Shown here: piece by piece, positions 8,957 to 18,171 of the stretch | How positions within the stretch are numbered: position 1 is the first letter of the stretch | How the letters are laid out: each line of letters opens with the position of its first letter | Assembly: GCA_022842625.1 (NCBI GenBank) | Contig: JALHPG010000011.1 | Coordinates: 12,512-52,214 of the forward strand | DNA length: 39,703 bases | Source of the DNA: Bacteroidia bacterium | GTDB lineage: Bacteria > Bacteroidota > Bacteroidia > B-17B0 > Aurantibacillaceae | Reading direction: 5' to 3' | The notes under the pieces: model-generated | Told to the model about the DNA's origin: nothing | Seen by the model: the letters and a program-made list of their open reading frames with translations, nothing else | Database searches by the model: none | Program-made: the position numbers and the translations under genes

Positions 8957-9850
8957 TTATTCTTTTGGTTTATTTGCTTTTATCCAACGATGCCAGCCTG
9001 CTTTGTTCCCAATAAAATCTGCAAGCGAATTAGGTATTAGTTTTCCGAGAAAGCTATAGTGTTCTGTATTAAAATACCGTACATAATTTTTCATCCCCTT
9101 AAAGCCGGCATCAGTAAACATTTTATTTGCTTCGTTTTCATTATAAACTTTTGCGATCGGGCAATCCGGTCCGTCTGTATTAATAGCGATCCATTTTTCT
9201 TTTGTCATATTCTCGCCCAACATGATCTCTCTGTGCCGTTGAAGCATAGCAACATCAAAACCGGTGATCTTTGAAAAAAAAGAAGGCGCCCATTTTGGAA
9301 ACAACAACAGGCGAAAAATTTTACGAAGAAATAATATTTCAAAATAATAATTTACAGAAGTGCGATTATAGATCATAACATTAATTGTGCCGCCCGGTTT
9401 TAACACACGATACATTTCACGAACGATCTGTTCTGTATTGGGACTATGATGAATTACGCCGTGAGAATAAATGTGATCAAACGTATTATTTTCAAATAAC
9501 ATTTTTTCAGCATTCATTTGAATGATAGTGCCTTTAACTTCTAAAAGGTCAAAGCCATCTTTTGCGTAAAAGGTTGAACCTTCATCTAAATTAATTCCGG
9601 TATATATTGCTCCGTTCCTGGCAAATTGACGTCCGTCGGTACCAAGTCCACAACCAACTTCTAAAACCATTTTACCGGCATATTGGTCAAAATCGGCTAT
9701 TCCTTTTATGCTGCGTATTTTTTTATATCGGTGCGCCTCAACTTCTTCAAAATATTTTTTGCGGTCTTTATTAGAACTATATTGCGATCCGCAAGGATGC
9801 TTACTCCAAAAATCTTTTACGTCTTCAATTGTTTTAACCTCTGAACTCAT
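8957..9850 (-). CDS. Class I SAM-dependent methyltransferase
   Basis: The 297-residue protein carries the SAM-binding glycine motif 'LEVGCGLG' at 63-70, an acidic residue after strand 2 ('NLDEG' at 87-91), the motif IV-like 'HGVIHHSP' at 130-137 and 'LKPGG' at 150-154. This is the Methyltransf_11 pattern. It has no membrane segment or signal peptide, so it acts in the cytoplasm. It lies between a GT4 gene and the first AsnB gene, which suggests methylation of a sugar or of an amide/carboxylate in the repeat unit. The acceptor cannot be read from the sequence. The C-terminal third has many basic and aromatic residues but no motif I can name. Confidence 0.8.
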   Translation of the reverse strand: MSSEVKTIEDVKDFWSKHPCGSQYSSNKDRKKYFEEVEAHRYKKIRSIKGIADFDQYAGKMVLEVGCGLGTDGRQFARNGAIYTGINLDEGSTFYAKDGFDLLEVKGTIIQMNAEKMLFENNTFDHIYSHGVIHHSPNTEQIVREMYRVLKPGGTINVMIYNRTSVNYYFEILFLRKIFRLLLFPKWAPSFFSKITGFDVAMLQRHREIMLGENMTKEKWIAINTDGPDCPIAKVYNENEANKMFTDAGFKGMKNYVRYFNTEHYSFLGKLIPNSLADFIGNKAGWHRWIKANKPKE

Positions 9851-9861
9851 GTATTAATTAG

Positions 9862-10962
9862 TTAATTAGAACCTATAGTCTCTTTAAAAATAGCCATCAA
9901 TCTTTTTGCAACTACGTTTGATGTAAATTTCTCGTGAGCTTCTTTAAGATTTGTAAAACTGATCTTTTTATATTTATTTTCATCGCTAACCAGATCTGTA
10001 ATTTGCTTAGCAATAAAATCCTTATTCTTGTCATTAAGTAAACAACCGTTTACCCCATCTTTAAATACTGAAGCTATACCTCCAACATTGGTGGTTATTA
10101 CCGGTAATCCAAAAGCCATGGCCTCTAAAACTGCGTTTGGCATTCCTTCGTGCTCAGAAAGAAATACAAAAATAGTAGCCTCTTTAAACAATTGCTTTTT
10201 ACTTTCGCCATTCACAAAACCTTTCAAACTCACTCCCTGTATTCCGGAATCATGTATTCTCTTGTTTAAGTTCGATTCTTCCCTGCCGTCTCCTGCATAT
10301 ACTAATTCGTACTGAGGAAATTTTTCTTTAATTTTTTCATACACATCTAATAGTAAGAAAATACCCTTTTCTTTTTCAAGACGCGATAAAAATAAAATAG
10401 TTTTTTTTTGTGATAATCTTCTCTTTTCAAATTGATCATCAAAATTAAGATCTTCAATAAGAGATCTATCTACCAATGTAGTTTCGAGATATATTTTTTT
10501 GGTATAACCCAAATGCCTTAGGTGCTTAATATTATCTTCTGATAGTTCAATTATTGAATCTGCCAAAAACAAAATTCGTTTTACGAAAAGCAACTTTATA
10601 CCTGATAAATTATATACAAAATCATCGATCCATCCCCTAAAAAAAATTGTTACTTTTTTTCTAAAAAGTTTTCCGATCAAAATAAATAAGCCGTCGCGGA
10701 TAATGGCGGTTGATGTGAATGGCAAAGTAACTTGAATCAATGACACATCTTCTTTTATAAGGAGTTTCACAAAATTATAGTTATCACTCAAAAACCTTCT
10801 TATTTCTCGAAATTTGTTTTCTTTTTTTGGCCAACTTCGAGACCCTCTGACAACATAAATCACATTTTCAGGTAATTCTTTTCGGATAGAATAATAATAA
10901 TTTGTTATACCTCCTCTTGCATTTGGCCCCGGAACTAATACTAAAATTTTTTTTGTGGACAT
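9862..10962 (-). CDS. GT4 family glycosyltransferase
   Basis: This is a GT-B fold retaining glycosyltransferase of 366 residues. The N-terminal domain has the glycine-rich acceptor loop 'PNARGGITNYY' at 13-23. The C-terminal nucleotide-sugar domain has 'FLSRLEKEKGI' at 191-201, 'YAGDG' at 222-226 and the EX7E motif within 'SEHEGMPNAVLEAMAFG' at 269-285 (Glu272 and Glu280). GT4 enzymes transfer a sugar from an NDP- or GDP-sugar to the growing lipid-linked unit in the cytoplasm. It starts 3 bp after the AsnB copy 2 stop and is followed 11 bp later by the methyltransferase gene, so it is part of the operon. The sugar and linkage cannot be predicted. Confidence 0.87.
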   Translation of the reverse strand: MSTKKILVLVPGPNARGGITNYYYSIRKELPENVIYVVRGSRSWPKKENKFREIRRFLSDNYNFVKLLIKEDVSLIQVTLPFTSTAIIRDGLFILIGKLFRKKVTIFFRGWIDDFVYNLSGIKLLFVKRILFLADSIIELSEDNIKHLRHLGYTKKIYLETTLVDRSLIEDLNFDDQFEKRRLSQKKTILFLSRLEKEKGIFLLLDVYEKIKEKFPQYELVYAGDGREESNLNKRIHDSGIQGVSLKGFVNGESKKQLFKEATIFVFLSEHEGMPNAVLEAMAFGLPVITTNVGGIASVFKDGVNGCLLNDKNKDFIAKQITDLVSDENKYKKISFTNLKEAHEKFTSNVVAKRLMAIFKETIGSN

Positions 10963-10965
10963 TCG

Positions 10966-12822
10966 CTATTTTAAATTTTCACTTAAAACTAACAAACTCC
11001 ATAATAAATTACCATTATCATTTCGACTTTCCGAATTGTCTTTCAAAAGTCTCCGAACAACATTATCATTAAAAACAGAATTTGATTTTCCAAAACTTAA
11101 CAAACGATTCTGTATTTCTTCATTTTTAAACCATTCTCGCACCGGAACTCTAAACCCCTTTTTTGAAGCACTTAGTAACTCCTTTGGTAATTTTTTTGCA
11201 ATTGTATTTCTTAAAACACTTTTACGTTCCCAGCCATTCATCTTAACACTTTTATCAACTCCAACCATGTATTCTATGAGTCTGTGATCTAAAAAAGGGA
11301 CTCTTGTTTCTAAAGAATATGCCATACTCATTCGATCTACCTTAACCAACATATCTTCTGGCAAATCGTACTTAAAATTCAGATACATTTGCTTATAAAA
11401 ATCATCTTTGTAGGGACATTTTTTCATTACATCACTAAAATAATCTTCAACCTTCCAGGTCTTGATCGTAGGGTCAATTAGCGATTTTAAAATTGAAATG
11501 CCCGGCTTAGCTTGTTTATCTAGTAATCGGGAATTAAAATCTTTTGACGAAGTAGATAATAAATGATTTATTCTGTTTATTTTATATCTGTATTTACCTG
11601 AAACAACTTTTGATGACAAATTCAATATTTGAGGTAAGAATTTTTGCATTGTTACTGGAAGGCTTTGATATTTTTGCGCAAACTTAATTCCTTGATATGA
11701 GGAGTAACCTGAGAGTACTTCGTCTCCTCCATCACCTGTTAAAACCATTTTAACTTTTTGGGCAGCAAATTTAGAAACATAACCTGTGGGAATTGCTGAA
11801 GAATCGCCAAAAGGCTCATCGTAATGATGAACTACTCGTTGCAATACCTCGTCAAAATTTTCGGACTTAACAATACCCAAATGATGATTCGTTTTAAACT
11901 TTATTGCCACCAATTCCGCTAAAGCGCTTTCATCAAATTCATTTTCATCGTAACCAATAGTAAATGTATTTATCGGAAATTTTGAATAGTCTGACATCAA
12001 AGCCACAATTGAAGCTGAATCTAAACCGCCACTTAAAAACGCGCCAAATGGCACATCGCAACGCATGCGGATCTTGATAGAGTCTTCGAAAAGAGAGGCA
12101 AAAGTTTCGTTTACCCGGGTAACATTTTTATTCATGTTACTTTCATCTATTAAAGGCAAGTCCCAATACTTATGCTCTTTATACCCATTACAATTTGCAA
12201 TAATATAATGGCCCGGCATTAATTTTTTAATATGCTTATAAAACGAAAAGGGTGCAGGAATATATTTAAAAACTGTATAGATCTCTAGAAACTCTAACTG
12301 AGGTTCCTTTGGTATTCCAAATTTTAATAGTGATTTTATTTCGGAGCCAAAAACTAAAGAGTTATCCCAAACTGCATAATGCAGAGGCTTTTCACCAACT
12401 CTGTCTCGCGATAACAATAATTGTTGTTTTCGTTGATCCCATAATGCAAAAGCCCACATGCCATTAAATTTATTTTGACATTCTACTCCCCACTCCAAAT
12501 ACGCATTAATTACCACCTCTGTATCGGATGCTGTTTTAAAAACATGTCCCAATAATATTAGTTCTTCTCTTAGTTCGATATAATTGTATATTTCTCCATT
12601 GAGCACAACAACTACATTTCCGTCGCCACTATACATTGGCTGATGACCTGTAGCAAGATCAATGATTGATAATCGTCTGTGACCTAAGCCAATATTTTTA
12701 TCAATAAAAAAACCATCTCCATCCGGACCACGGTAATTAATTATATCGGTCATCTCTTTTAACTTGTTGTCATCAACAAGTCGATCGGATTCAAAATGAA
12801 ATATGCCCGTAATGCCACACAT
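10966..12822 (-). CDS. asnB: AsnB-type glutamine-dependent amidotransferase, copy 2
   Basis: This 618-residue AsnB homologue has Cys2 in 'MCGITGIF', 'RGPDGDG' at 31-37, 'LNGEIYNY' at 74-81, the PP-loop 'SGGLDSA' at 264-270 and 'GDGGDE' at 363-368. Both active sites therefore look intact. Its start codon overlaps the stop of the acyltransferase gene in a TAATG arrangement, which implies translational coupling. Residues after the PP-loop ('HHYDEPFGDSSAIP' at 332-345) follow the AsnB family. It clearly differs from copies 1 and 3, so the three are old paralogues rather than a fresh duplication. The likely role is amidation during glycan assembly; housekeeping asparagine synthesis is the alternative. 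Confidence 0.87.
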   Translation of the reverse strand: MCGITGIFHFESDRLVDDNKLKEMTDIINYRGPDGDGFFIDKNIGLGHRRLSIIDLATGHQPMYSGDGNVVVVLNGEIYNYIELREELILLGHVFKTASDTEVVINAYLEWGVECQNKFNGMWAFALWDQRKQQLLLSRDRVGEKPLHYAVWDNSLVFGSEIKSLLKFGIPKEPQLEFLEIYTVFKYIPAPFSFYKHIKKLMPGHYIIANCNGYKEHKYWDLPLIDESNMNKNVTRVNETFASLFEDSIKIRMRCDVPFGAFLSGGLDSASIVALMSDYSKFPINTFTIGYDENEFDESALAELVAIKFKTNHHLGIVKSENFDEVLQRVVHHYDEPFGDSSAIPTGYVSKFAAQKVKMVLTGDGGDEVLSGYSSYQGIKFAQKYQSLPVTMQKFLPQILNLSSKVVSGKYRYKINRINHLLSTSSKDFNSRLLDKQAKPGISILKSLIDPTIKTWKVEDYFSDVMKKCPYKDDFYKQMYLNFKYDLPEDMLVKVDRMSMAYSLETRVPFLDHRLIEYMVGVDKSVKMNGWERKSVLRNTIAKKLPKELLSASKKGFRVPVREWFKNEEIQNRLLSFGKSNSVFNDNVVRRLLKDNSESRNDNGNLLWSLLVLSENLK

Positions 12823-13418
12823 TATTTCTTAGCAAAAGAATTATAAAGGTCGAGTACTTGATTCAAATTATAATCTGAATTCGTCTTTTTTAAATGTAAT
12901 TCAAGTTCCCGTTCACTAAATCTAAGTCTTGTAGGTTTGCATGGATTACCAAAACAAATTGAAAATGGAGGGAGAGATTTTGTTACAATAGACCCAGCGC
13001 CAATTACCGCACCTTCTCCAATTTTAACACCCTTCAAAATTGTTACATTTGTCCCTATCCAAACGTCATCCTCAATAATTATTGGAATATTTTTACCACC
13101 CTCCTTAACAAAACGCATTGGAAGGCCAACAAAACTTATATTGTGATCTCCTCCCATAATTGTAACACGTGGCCCAAACATAACATTATTACCAATTTTT
13201 ACTGGAACAGTAGTATTAATTATAGTATGTTGACCCATAAAAACATTGTCCCCTATCTCGATTAAGCGATGGTCGGAAAATTCTGAATTATAACCAAACT
13301 TAAAATTCTTCCCAACTTTTTTAAGTGATAATTTTATTATAAACCATTTTAACACCCACAAGAAATTGGGCAACGAACGATTTATATAGCTTAATTTATT
13401 GGGAGATATTTGAATCAT
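12822..13418 (-). CDS. Left-handed beta-helix (hexapeptide repeat) acyltransferase
   Basis: The 198-residue protein has imperfect hexapeptide repeats from about residue 53 to 147 ('IEIGDNVFMG', 'VKIGNNVMFG', 'VKIGEGAVIGAGSIV'), the mark of a left-handed parallel beta-helix. His92 in 'GGDHNIS' sits where the catalytic His lies in the maltose/galactoside and Vat acetyltransferase group, and a 'GNPCKP' cap follows at 157-162. Such enzymes use acetyl-CoA to O- or N-acetylate sugars as trimers. The ATG overlaps the upstream GT4 gene by 23 bp, and I see no better start. The likely role is acetylation of one residue of the repeat unit. A related serine or WcaF-type acetyltransferase role is possible but less likely in this context. 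Confidence 0.85.
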   Translation of the reverse strand: MIQISPNKLSYINRSLPNFLWVLKWFIIKLSLKKVGKNFKFGYNSEFSDHRLIEIGDNVFMGQHTIINTTVPVKIGNNVMFGPRVTIMGGDHNISFVGLPMRFVKEGGKNIPIIIEDDVWIGTNVTILKGVKIGEGAVIGAGSIVTKSLPPFSICFGNPCKPTRLRFSERELELHLKKTNSDYNLNQVLDLYNSFAKK

Positions 13419-14547
13419 TTTTGAATACTTGAGTAAAAAAATTATTTAAAAGTTCCCCATTAATTTTTGGATTAAAAAAAATTTCACATTTCTTTCTCCC
13501 ATTTATTCCTATTGAAATTAGCCTTTCTTTATCGCTTAAAGCATATTCCATAGCTTGAACTAGAGAATTTATATTTGAAGGCTCGGCAAGAATTACGTCT
13601 TGCTTATCAATCAAGTATTTTTCAACATCACTAATGGAAGTTGCAATAACAGCATTTGAAGTAGCCAAATACTCCCCCAACTTAAATGGGAAACCGGAAT
13701 TTGCGTACTTAGAGTTAATACGAGTCATCAATAAAACGTCAGCGTTTCCAATAAAATCAAAGTATTTATTTTCGTCTACCATTCCTACATCGATAATGTT
13801 TTTATTTCCGGCAATTTTATTCTTAATTGAATTACTAATTTTACCTGCCAAAATTAAATGTACCTTTTTATGCCTTTGAGTCAAAAAATCAAATGCGCCT
13901 ATTAAAATATCGATACCATCTTTTATTCCATAACTTCCACTATATATAAAAGTAAAAAAATCATTCTTCTTCGTTTTCACTACCGGCTGAAATAAATTTT
14001 CAGCGCTTACCGGAATTAAAATTAAAGGATTATTTGCAAAATTTAATCTTTCAAATTTTGTCATTAGGCAATTTGATATAACAATTACTCCGTCAACGAA
14101 CTTAAATGTTCTTTTTTCAAAAAAACAATTAATCTTATGTAGTGTAGATAATAAAAAACTAGTTTTTTCCTGATGCACAGAATAATCTTCAACCACATCG
14201 GTCACAATTTTATAGCCCATTTTTTTTCCAAGTGCCGCAAATAAAAAATTGGTCAAGCCAATACCATCATAAAGAAAAATAATATTTTGCTCGCCCGTTT
14301 TAAAGTTTTGTTTGAGTATATTTTTGATCTTAAAAAAAGAAAGGAAAGTTTGAATTCTGTTAAATTTAGTAAAAGAAAAGTCGACTTTTTTAAAAACCCC
14401 TTTAAATGTATTGTTGCCATTATTTTTTCCGACAACAATTACCTTAACCGAATTATTTTTAGCTAAGTGTTCTGCAAACAGACGAATTCTTTTTGAACCT
14501 GCCATGCCAATAGGAAAGGGTTGATTAGATATGAAAACGATGTTCAT
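13396..14547 (-). CDS. GT4-like glycosyltransferase
   Basis: The 383-residue GT-B type protein has the N-terminal 'GMAGSKRIRLFAEHLA' (14-29), similar to the acceptor-side loop of GT4 enzymes. The C-terminal domain shows 'YSGSYGIKDGID' at 202-213 and the donor-binding segment 'FPFKLGEYLA' at 286-295, in which one Glu of the EX7E pair is kept and the first position reads differently. It therefore belongs to the more divergent GT4 branch. The gene starts directly after the Wzy-like gene (no spacer) and overlaps the acyltransferase gene by 23 bp. It probably adds one sugar of the repeat unit. The donor is not predictable. Confidence 0.82.
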   Translation of the reverse strand: MNIVFISNQPFPIGMAGSKRIRLFAEHLAKNNSVKVIVVGKNNGNNTFKGVFKKVDFSFTKFNRIQTFLSFFKIKNILKQNFKTGEQNIIFLYDGIGLTNFLFAALGKKMGYKIVTDVVEDYSVHQEKTSFLLSTLHKINCFFEKRTFKFVDGVIVISNCLMTKFERLNFANNPLILIPVSAENLFQPVVKTKKNDFFTFIYSGSYGIKDGIDILIGAFDFLTQRHKKVHLILAGKISNSIKNKIAGNKNIIDVGMVDENKYFDFIGNADVLLMTRINSKYANSGFPFKLGEYLATSNAVIATSISDVEKYLIDKQDVILAEPSNINSLVQAMEYALSDKERLISIGINGRKKCEIFFNPKINGELLNNFFTQVFKNDSNISQ

Positions 14548-15855
14548 TTATTTTGTCATAACCTTCCTCATGATCGCTTCTTGCTCAGGTTTATTTATTT
14601 TAATGGTAAGAAACATAAAGCATAAACCAATAAAAAAGGGTTTCATTAAGATTACCTGCGAAAAGGCTGCGGTAATTAATACAAAGATCAACCCAAGAGC
14701 GTAGAAAGCATGGAGGTTGTTTTTAAGGCAGTAGGCCTTAAACGACCTATACATAAATGAAAAATAAAAAACAAACCCCAACAAACCAAACTCAGCCAGT
14801 AAACGCATAGTGCCATTATTTCGGTAATTTAAACCCTGATTTCCAAATTCACCATATTCAGACATAGTAAACCTTCCTTCGCCAATTAAAGGGTAATTTA
14901 TAAATATCTTCCAGTCTTCGATAGCACTCACTAAACGCGTTCGCGAAAGATTTGTAGTATTTTGGCCTTCAATAAATTCTAATTCTGAAAATATTTTTTT
15001 ACTTAAAAAATCAAATTCTTTAAAATAATAAATGAATAAAAAAATAAATACCGGCAAACCTAAAATTAGGTAATTAAACTTCCGTTTAGATATTAAATAT
15101 ACGATCACTAAAACTGCAAAGGTTAAATAAGCGCCGGTAGACTGTGTGGTTAATAATGCAATTAAAAAAATAACATTTCGTTTTTCGAACATGTTCTTTG
15201 TTTTTATTAAATTAAAAATAAGGGCAATTACTAAAAAAACGCCAAATCCGCCGGGCTCCCAAAAAGGCCCAGAGTTACGGGGTAATATACCGTTACGGAT
15301 ATTAAAGGTGAATATAATAATATGCGGCTCGCATGGTTTATAAAGGGTAATAGCTTCAAAGTTTGGACAAACACGATTGACAAAAAAATCGATCGAACTC
15401 GGCACCAAGAGTAATATTATCCAGACAACTAAACTAATGATCGTAAAAAAATACATTAGGCGCAAAAAATATTCGGCTACGTTACTCCCAATTACTTTTA
15501 TAACAAAATAGGCGAAAAAAATACGCATAAATAAACCAAAAAAAATACCAACCTGAAAAGTACTGAAATGAAAAATATGCCCGATAAACAGTAACAAATA
15601 GCCGCCGGCAAATACAAAAATAAACGAATCGAATTTTAATCGTTTACGCAAAAAAACAAAAAAAGAGAACAGAAAACCAATAACTAAAAATGTATTCCCA
15701 ATTAAAAACGGCATAAAAGCTGTTCCTGTGAGCAAATAGATCAATAAATAATTAGTTAAACTAAATTGTTTTTTTTTGAGTTTTAACACTGGTAAATTTT
15801 CATTAACCCTAAATACATTTTTTCTATTTCCAAACCATATCCGGTCAGATCGCAC
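14548..15855 (-). CDS. Wzy-type O-antigen/capsule polymerase (O-antigen ligase family)
   Basis: The protein is very hydrophobic, with about ten membrane segments and a larger periplasmic loop. The loop carries a Wzy_C-like block ('GEGRFTMSEYG' at about 321-331, then 'NNGTMRLLAEFGLLG' at about 341-355). With one Wzx and one Wzc nearby, this is the best candidate for the polymerase that joins flipped repeat units in the periplasm. The longest frame starts at ATG 15855 but overlaps the upstream GT4 gene by 73 bp. A GTG at 15789 (codon 23) would overlap by only 7 bp and still precede the first membrane helix, so the true product may be 413 residues. A ligase role is the alternative reading of the family. 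Confidence 0.83.
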   Translation of the reverse strand: MRSDRIWFGNRKNVFRVNENLPVLKLKKKQFSLTNYLLIYLLTGTAFMPFLIGNTFLVIGFLFSFFVFLRKRLKFDSFIFVFAGGYLLLFIGHIFHFSTFQVGIFFGLFMRIFFAYFVIKVIGSNVAEYFLRLMYFFTIISLVVWIILLLVPSSIDFFVNRVCPNFEAITLYKPCEPHIIIFTFNIRNGILPRNSGPFWEPGGFGVFLVIALIFNLIKTKNMFEKRNVIFLIALLTTQSTGAYLTFAVLVIVYLISKRKFNYLILGLPVFIFLFIYYFKEFDFLSKKIFSELEFIEGQNTTNLSRTRLVSAIEDWKIFINYPLIGEGRFTMSEYGEFGNQGLNYRNNGTMRLLAEFGLLGFVFYFSFMYRSFKAYCLKNNLHAFYALGLIFVLITAAFSQVILMKPFFIGLCFMFLTIKINKPEQEAIMRKVMTK

Positions 15856-17009
15856 ATGCCTGAAATTTTCTCAAATCCATTTTTGCCGAATTCAATTCTT
15901 TTTTCACGATCGTTCATTAACTCACTAATTTTTTGGGCAAAGAATTCGGTATTTTTTAATGGCACCAAAAAACCTGTATACCCATCCTTTATATAAAAAG
16001 AAGAATTACCGGTAGCAACCAGCGGCTTGCATAAGGCCATGGCTTCAATAATGTCTCGTCCCCAGGGATCGCCATGTAAAGAAGGGCGAACCATTATATC
16101 CACATCTCTTACAATTTGCAATACATTTTGAGTGTAGGGTATCAGAATTAATTTATCCTGCAGTTTATTTTCTTTAATAAAATTACTAACGGCATTTATG
16201 TAGTCAAAACGGCCAAGCATTTTTTTTGCGATCCTTTTCCAAAGTGCTTGGTGAAGTGAAGCGCCAATGATCATAAATTTAAAATTTTGATTCACTGCCT
16301 TTTTATCAATGATCGTTTTTAAAACTTTTAAAAATTCCAAATGTCCTTTGTGATAATTAAACCGACCCATCATGGCAACCAAAACGGTATCTTCGGACAC
16401 ATGATTGTTTTTTCGAAAATTAGGAACGATTTGGTTAAGCCCTGAAAAATCGAAAGGGTTAGCCATTATGGTAAGTTTATCAGAATCGGGAAACATCTCT
16501 GCTTCGTTATCGCTAATGGCTATTATTTTATCTGAAAAATTAGTTATTCTTTGAAGTATGAATTTTTGTAACTCGCCAATACCATTATGGTTAACTAATT
16601 CACGAACATGAGAAATTATTTTAATGGAACTGTTATTTTTTACATATTCGGTAACATGCGAAAAAACAGAATTATTTAAATGAAGTATATCAATTTTCTC
16701 ATGTAGCAATATATCAAGAAACTGTTTTGACAATTTATCAGATCGTTTTTTTATTTTTTCAAACTCTGAATTAGGCGTATCAAATGTTTGACAACTGCAA
16801 ATTTCGTCCAGCTCAACCACGGTCACTTTGTGACAATGTTTGAGGAAATTGCTTTTCATTTCCTCCGACCTGCATGTGGATGCATAAACGTATTTGTCAA
16901 AAGCGCTTGAATTGATCGATTTAACAAGCAAATACAAACTGGCAGATCCACCCCCGGGAGTAATGTTGTTCCCTAAAAAAGCAATTTTAGGCTTGTTCGT
17001 ATTGATCAT
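15783..17009 (-). CDS. GT4 family glycosyltransferase
   Basis: This is a 408-residue GT-B enzyme. The N-terminal domain has the glycine-rich loop 'TPGGGSASLYLL' at 17-28. The C-terminal domain has 'GRFNYHKGH' at 215-223 and 'HGDPWGRDIIEAMA' at 312-325, the latter being the donor-phosphate and sugar-binding segment seen in GT4 enzymes that read 'D-WGR---EAM'. It overlaps the amidotransferase gene by 4 bp (ATGA), so translation is likely coupled. It should add one sugar to the lipid-linked oligosaccharide in the cytoplasm. The local Cys pair 'CSC' at 71-73 is unusual but unexplained. Confidence 0.87.
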   Translation of the reverse strand: MINTNKPKIAFLGNNITPGGGSASLYLLVKSINSSAFDKYVYASTCRSEEMKSNFLKHCHKVTVVELDEICSCQTFDTPNSEFEKIKKRSDKLSKQFLDILLHEKIDILHLNNSVFSHVTEYVKNNSSIKIISHVRELVNHNGIGELQKFILQRITNFSDKIIAISDNEAEMFPDSDKLTIMANPFDFSGLNQIVPNFRKNNHVSEDTVLVAMMGRFNYHKGHLEFLKVLKTIIDKKAVNQNFKFMIIGASLHQALWKRIAKKMLGRFDYINAVSNFIKENKLQDKLILIPYTQNVLQIVRDVDIMVRPSLHGDPWGRDIIEAMALCKPLVATGNSSFYIKDGYTGFLVPLKNTEFFAQKISELMNDREKRIEFGKNGFEKISGMCDLTGYGLEIEKMYLGLMKIYQC

Positions 17010-18130
17010 TTTTTTGGGAAAAACTTCCTGAATCGTTTAGCCCATGTTTTATGAATGAGCTGATAGGAAGGATAGTCATGATGCTGTTTAACAGGGCTTG
17101 ACATAATGTTATTAAACTCATCGACCGTAAGGCCTAACTTTTTTATAAAATAGTCTTTATCTTCTTCCAATTTCGTAGGGTCGTACAACTCTTTTTTTAG
17201 TTCCAATAATGCTTCGTCTCTGGTTATTTGACCGGAACAGATCAAACTTGATAAATGCGCTTTTCGTTTATCAACATTAAACTTAACCGGCAAAATATAA
17301 GCCTGGTAAAAATGTGTGATCTTAGATTCAAAATGTTTACCGCCATAATCTTTCCACTCCAACTCTTCCAAAAGCACCTTCATAGCATCAGCTTTGTTAT
17401 AGGGAACATAATTAAGCAAAGCAATGCTTTCGCCCTTTTTAAAATACCTGTACTGAATATAATTATATAAACTTAACAGAGGGTAGCTTTTTAGTTTTTT
17501 ACCTGAGCCAAATCTGTTATAAATAGCCTGTATGTTTAAACTATCATATTTTGGAACATAAAACCATGAGGATGGCATAATTGACTCTGCGGCAAAATTA
17601 GTACCATCTATAAAATATTTTACATTGAATTTTTTTGTTAAGTTGTAAATGCCTATAACGATGGCGTTATCTGAAAGCATCTCCAGATCGATAACTGAAG
17701 CTTTAAGAAAAGCTAATTGCAAAGCTTTGAATACCTCCCAGTCGATCACATGAGTATACAGATCGATGTCTAATTTGCGTACAATATTCTCTATATTTTT
17801 TACTGCTAATTCTGAGTTCCAACCATTGTCAACATGTATTGCTAATGGACGTAATCCTAAATTCTTTACAACATAGGCCAAATATGAACTGTCTACACCG
17901 CCACTTAAACCAATAATGCAATCATACTTATTGCCCTTACCGCTGTCTTTAATTTTATTCACAATTTTATCGAGCGCCTTTTGTCTTTCGGCCTCTGATT
18001 TAAATGTAATTGTTTCTAATTTTTTTAAAGCGCTTGTACAATGATTGCATACACCTTTTTCTTCGAACATTATCAATGGATCAGTTGTATCCATCACACA
18101 GCGTGTACACACTTTATAACTTTTATTCAT
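17006..18130 (-). CDS. N-acetyl sugar amidotransferase (WbpG/PseA family)
   Basis: The 374-residue protein opens with a zinc-ribbon-like set of four cysteines (Cys8, Cys11, Cys28, Cys31) in 'CTRCVMDTTDP' and 'CNHC'. It continues with an ATP-pyrophosphatase PP-loop 'SGGVDSS' at 76-82 and 'HVDNGW' at 99-104. This order is typical of WbpG and PseA. WbpG acts in making an acetamidino group on a 2,3-diacetamido uronic acid, and PseA acts on pseudaminic acid. The domain activates the acceptor with ATP and needs ammonia; WbpG works with HisH- and HisF-like partners, which are absent from this window. It is 41 bp downstream of AsnB copy 3 and overlaps the next GT4 gene by 4 bp. An acetamidino modification is therefore likely but not proven. 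Confidence 0.85.
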   Translation of the reverse strand: MNKSYKVCTRCVMDTTDPLIMFEEKGVCNHCTSALKKLETITFKSEAERQKALDKIVNKIKDSGKGNKYDCIIGLSGGVDSSYLAYVVKNLGLRPLAIHVDNGWNSELAVKNIENIVRKLDIDLYTHVIDWEVFKALQLAFLKASVIDLEMLSDNAIVIGIYNLTKKFNVKYFIDGTNFAAESIMPSSWFYVPKYDSLNIQAIYNRFGSGKKLKSYPLLSLYNYIQYRYFKKGESIALLNYVPYNKADAMKVLLEELEWKDYGGKHFESKITHFYQAYILPVKFNVDKRKAHLSSLICSGQITRDEALLELKKELYDPTKLEEDKDYFIKKLGLTVDEFNNIMSSPVKQHHDYPSYQLIHKTWAKRFRKFFPKK

Positions 18131-18171
18131 TGTTTTTTATCAAAATTAAATGCTTTTGTTCGGATAAAATA

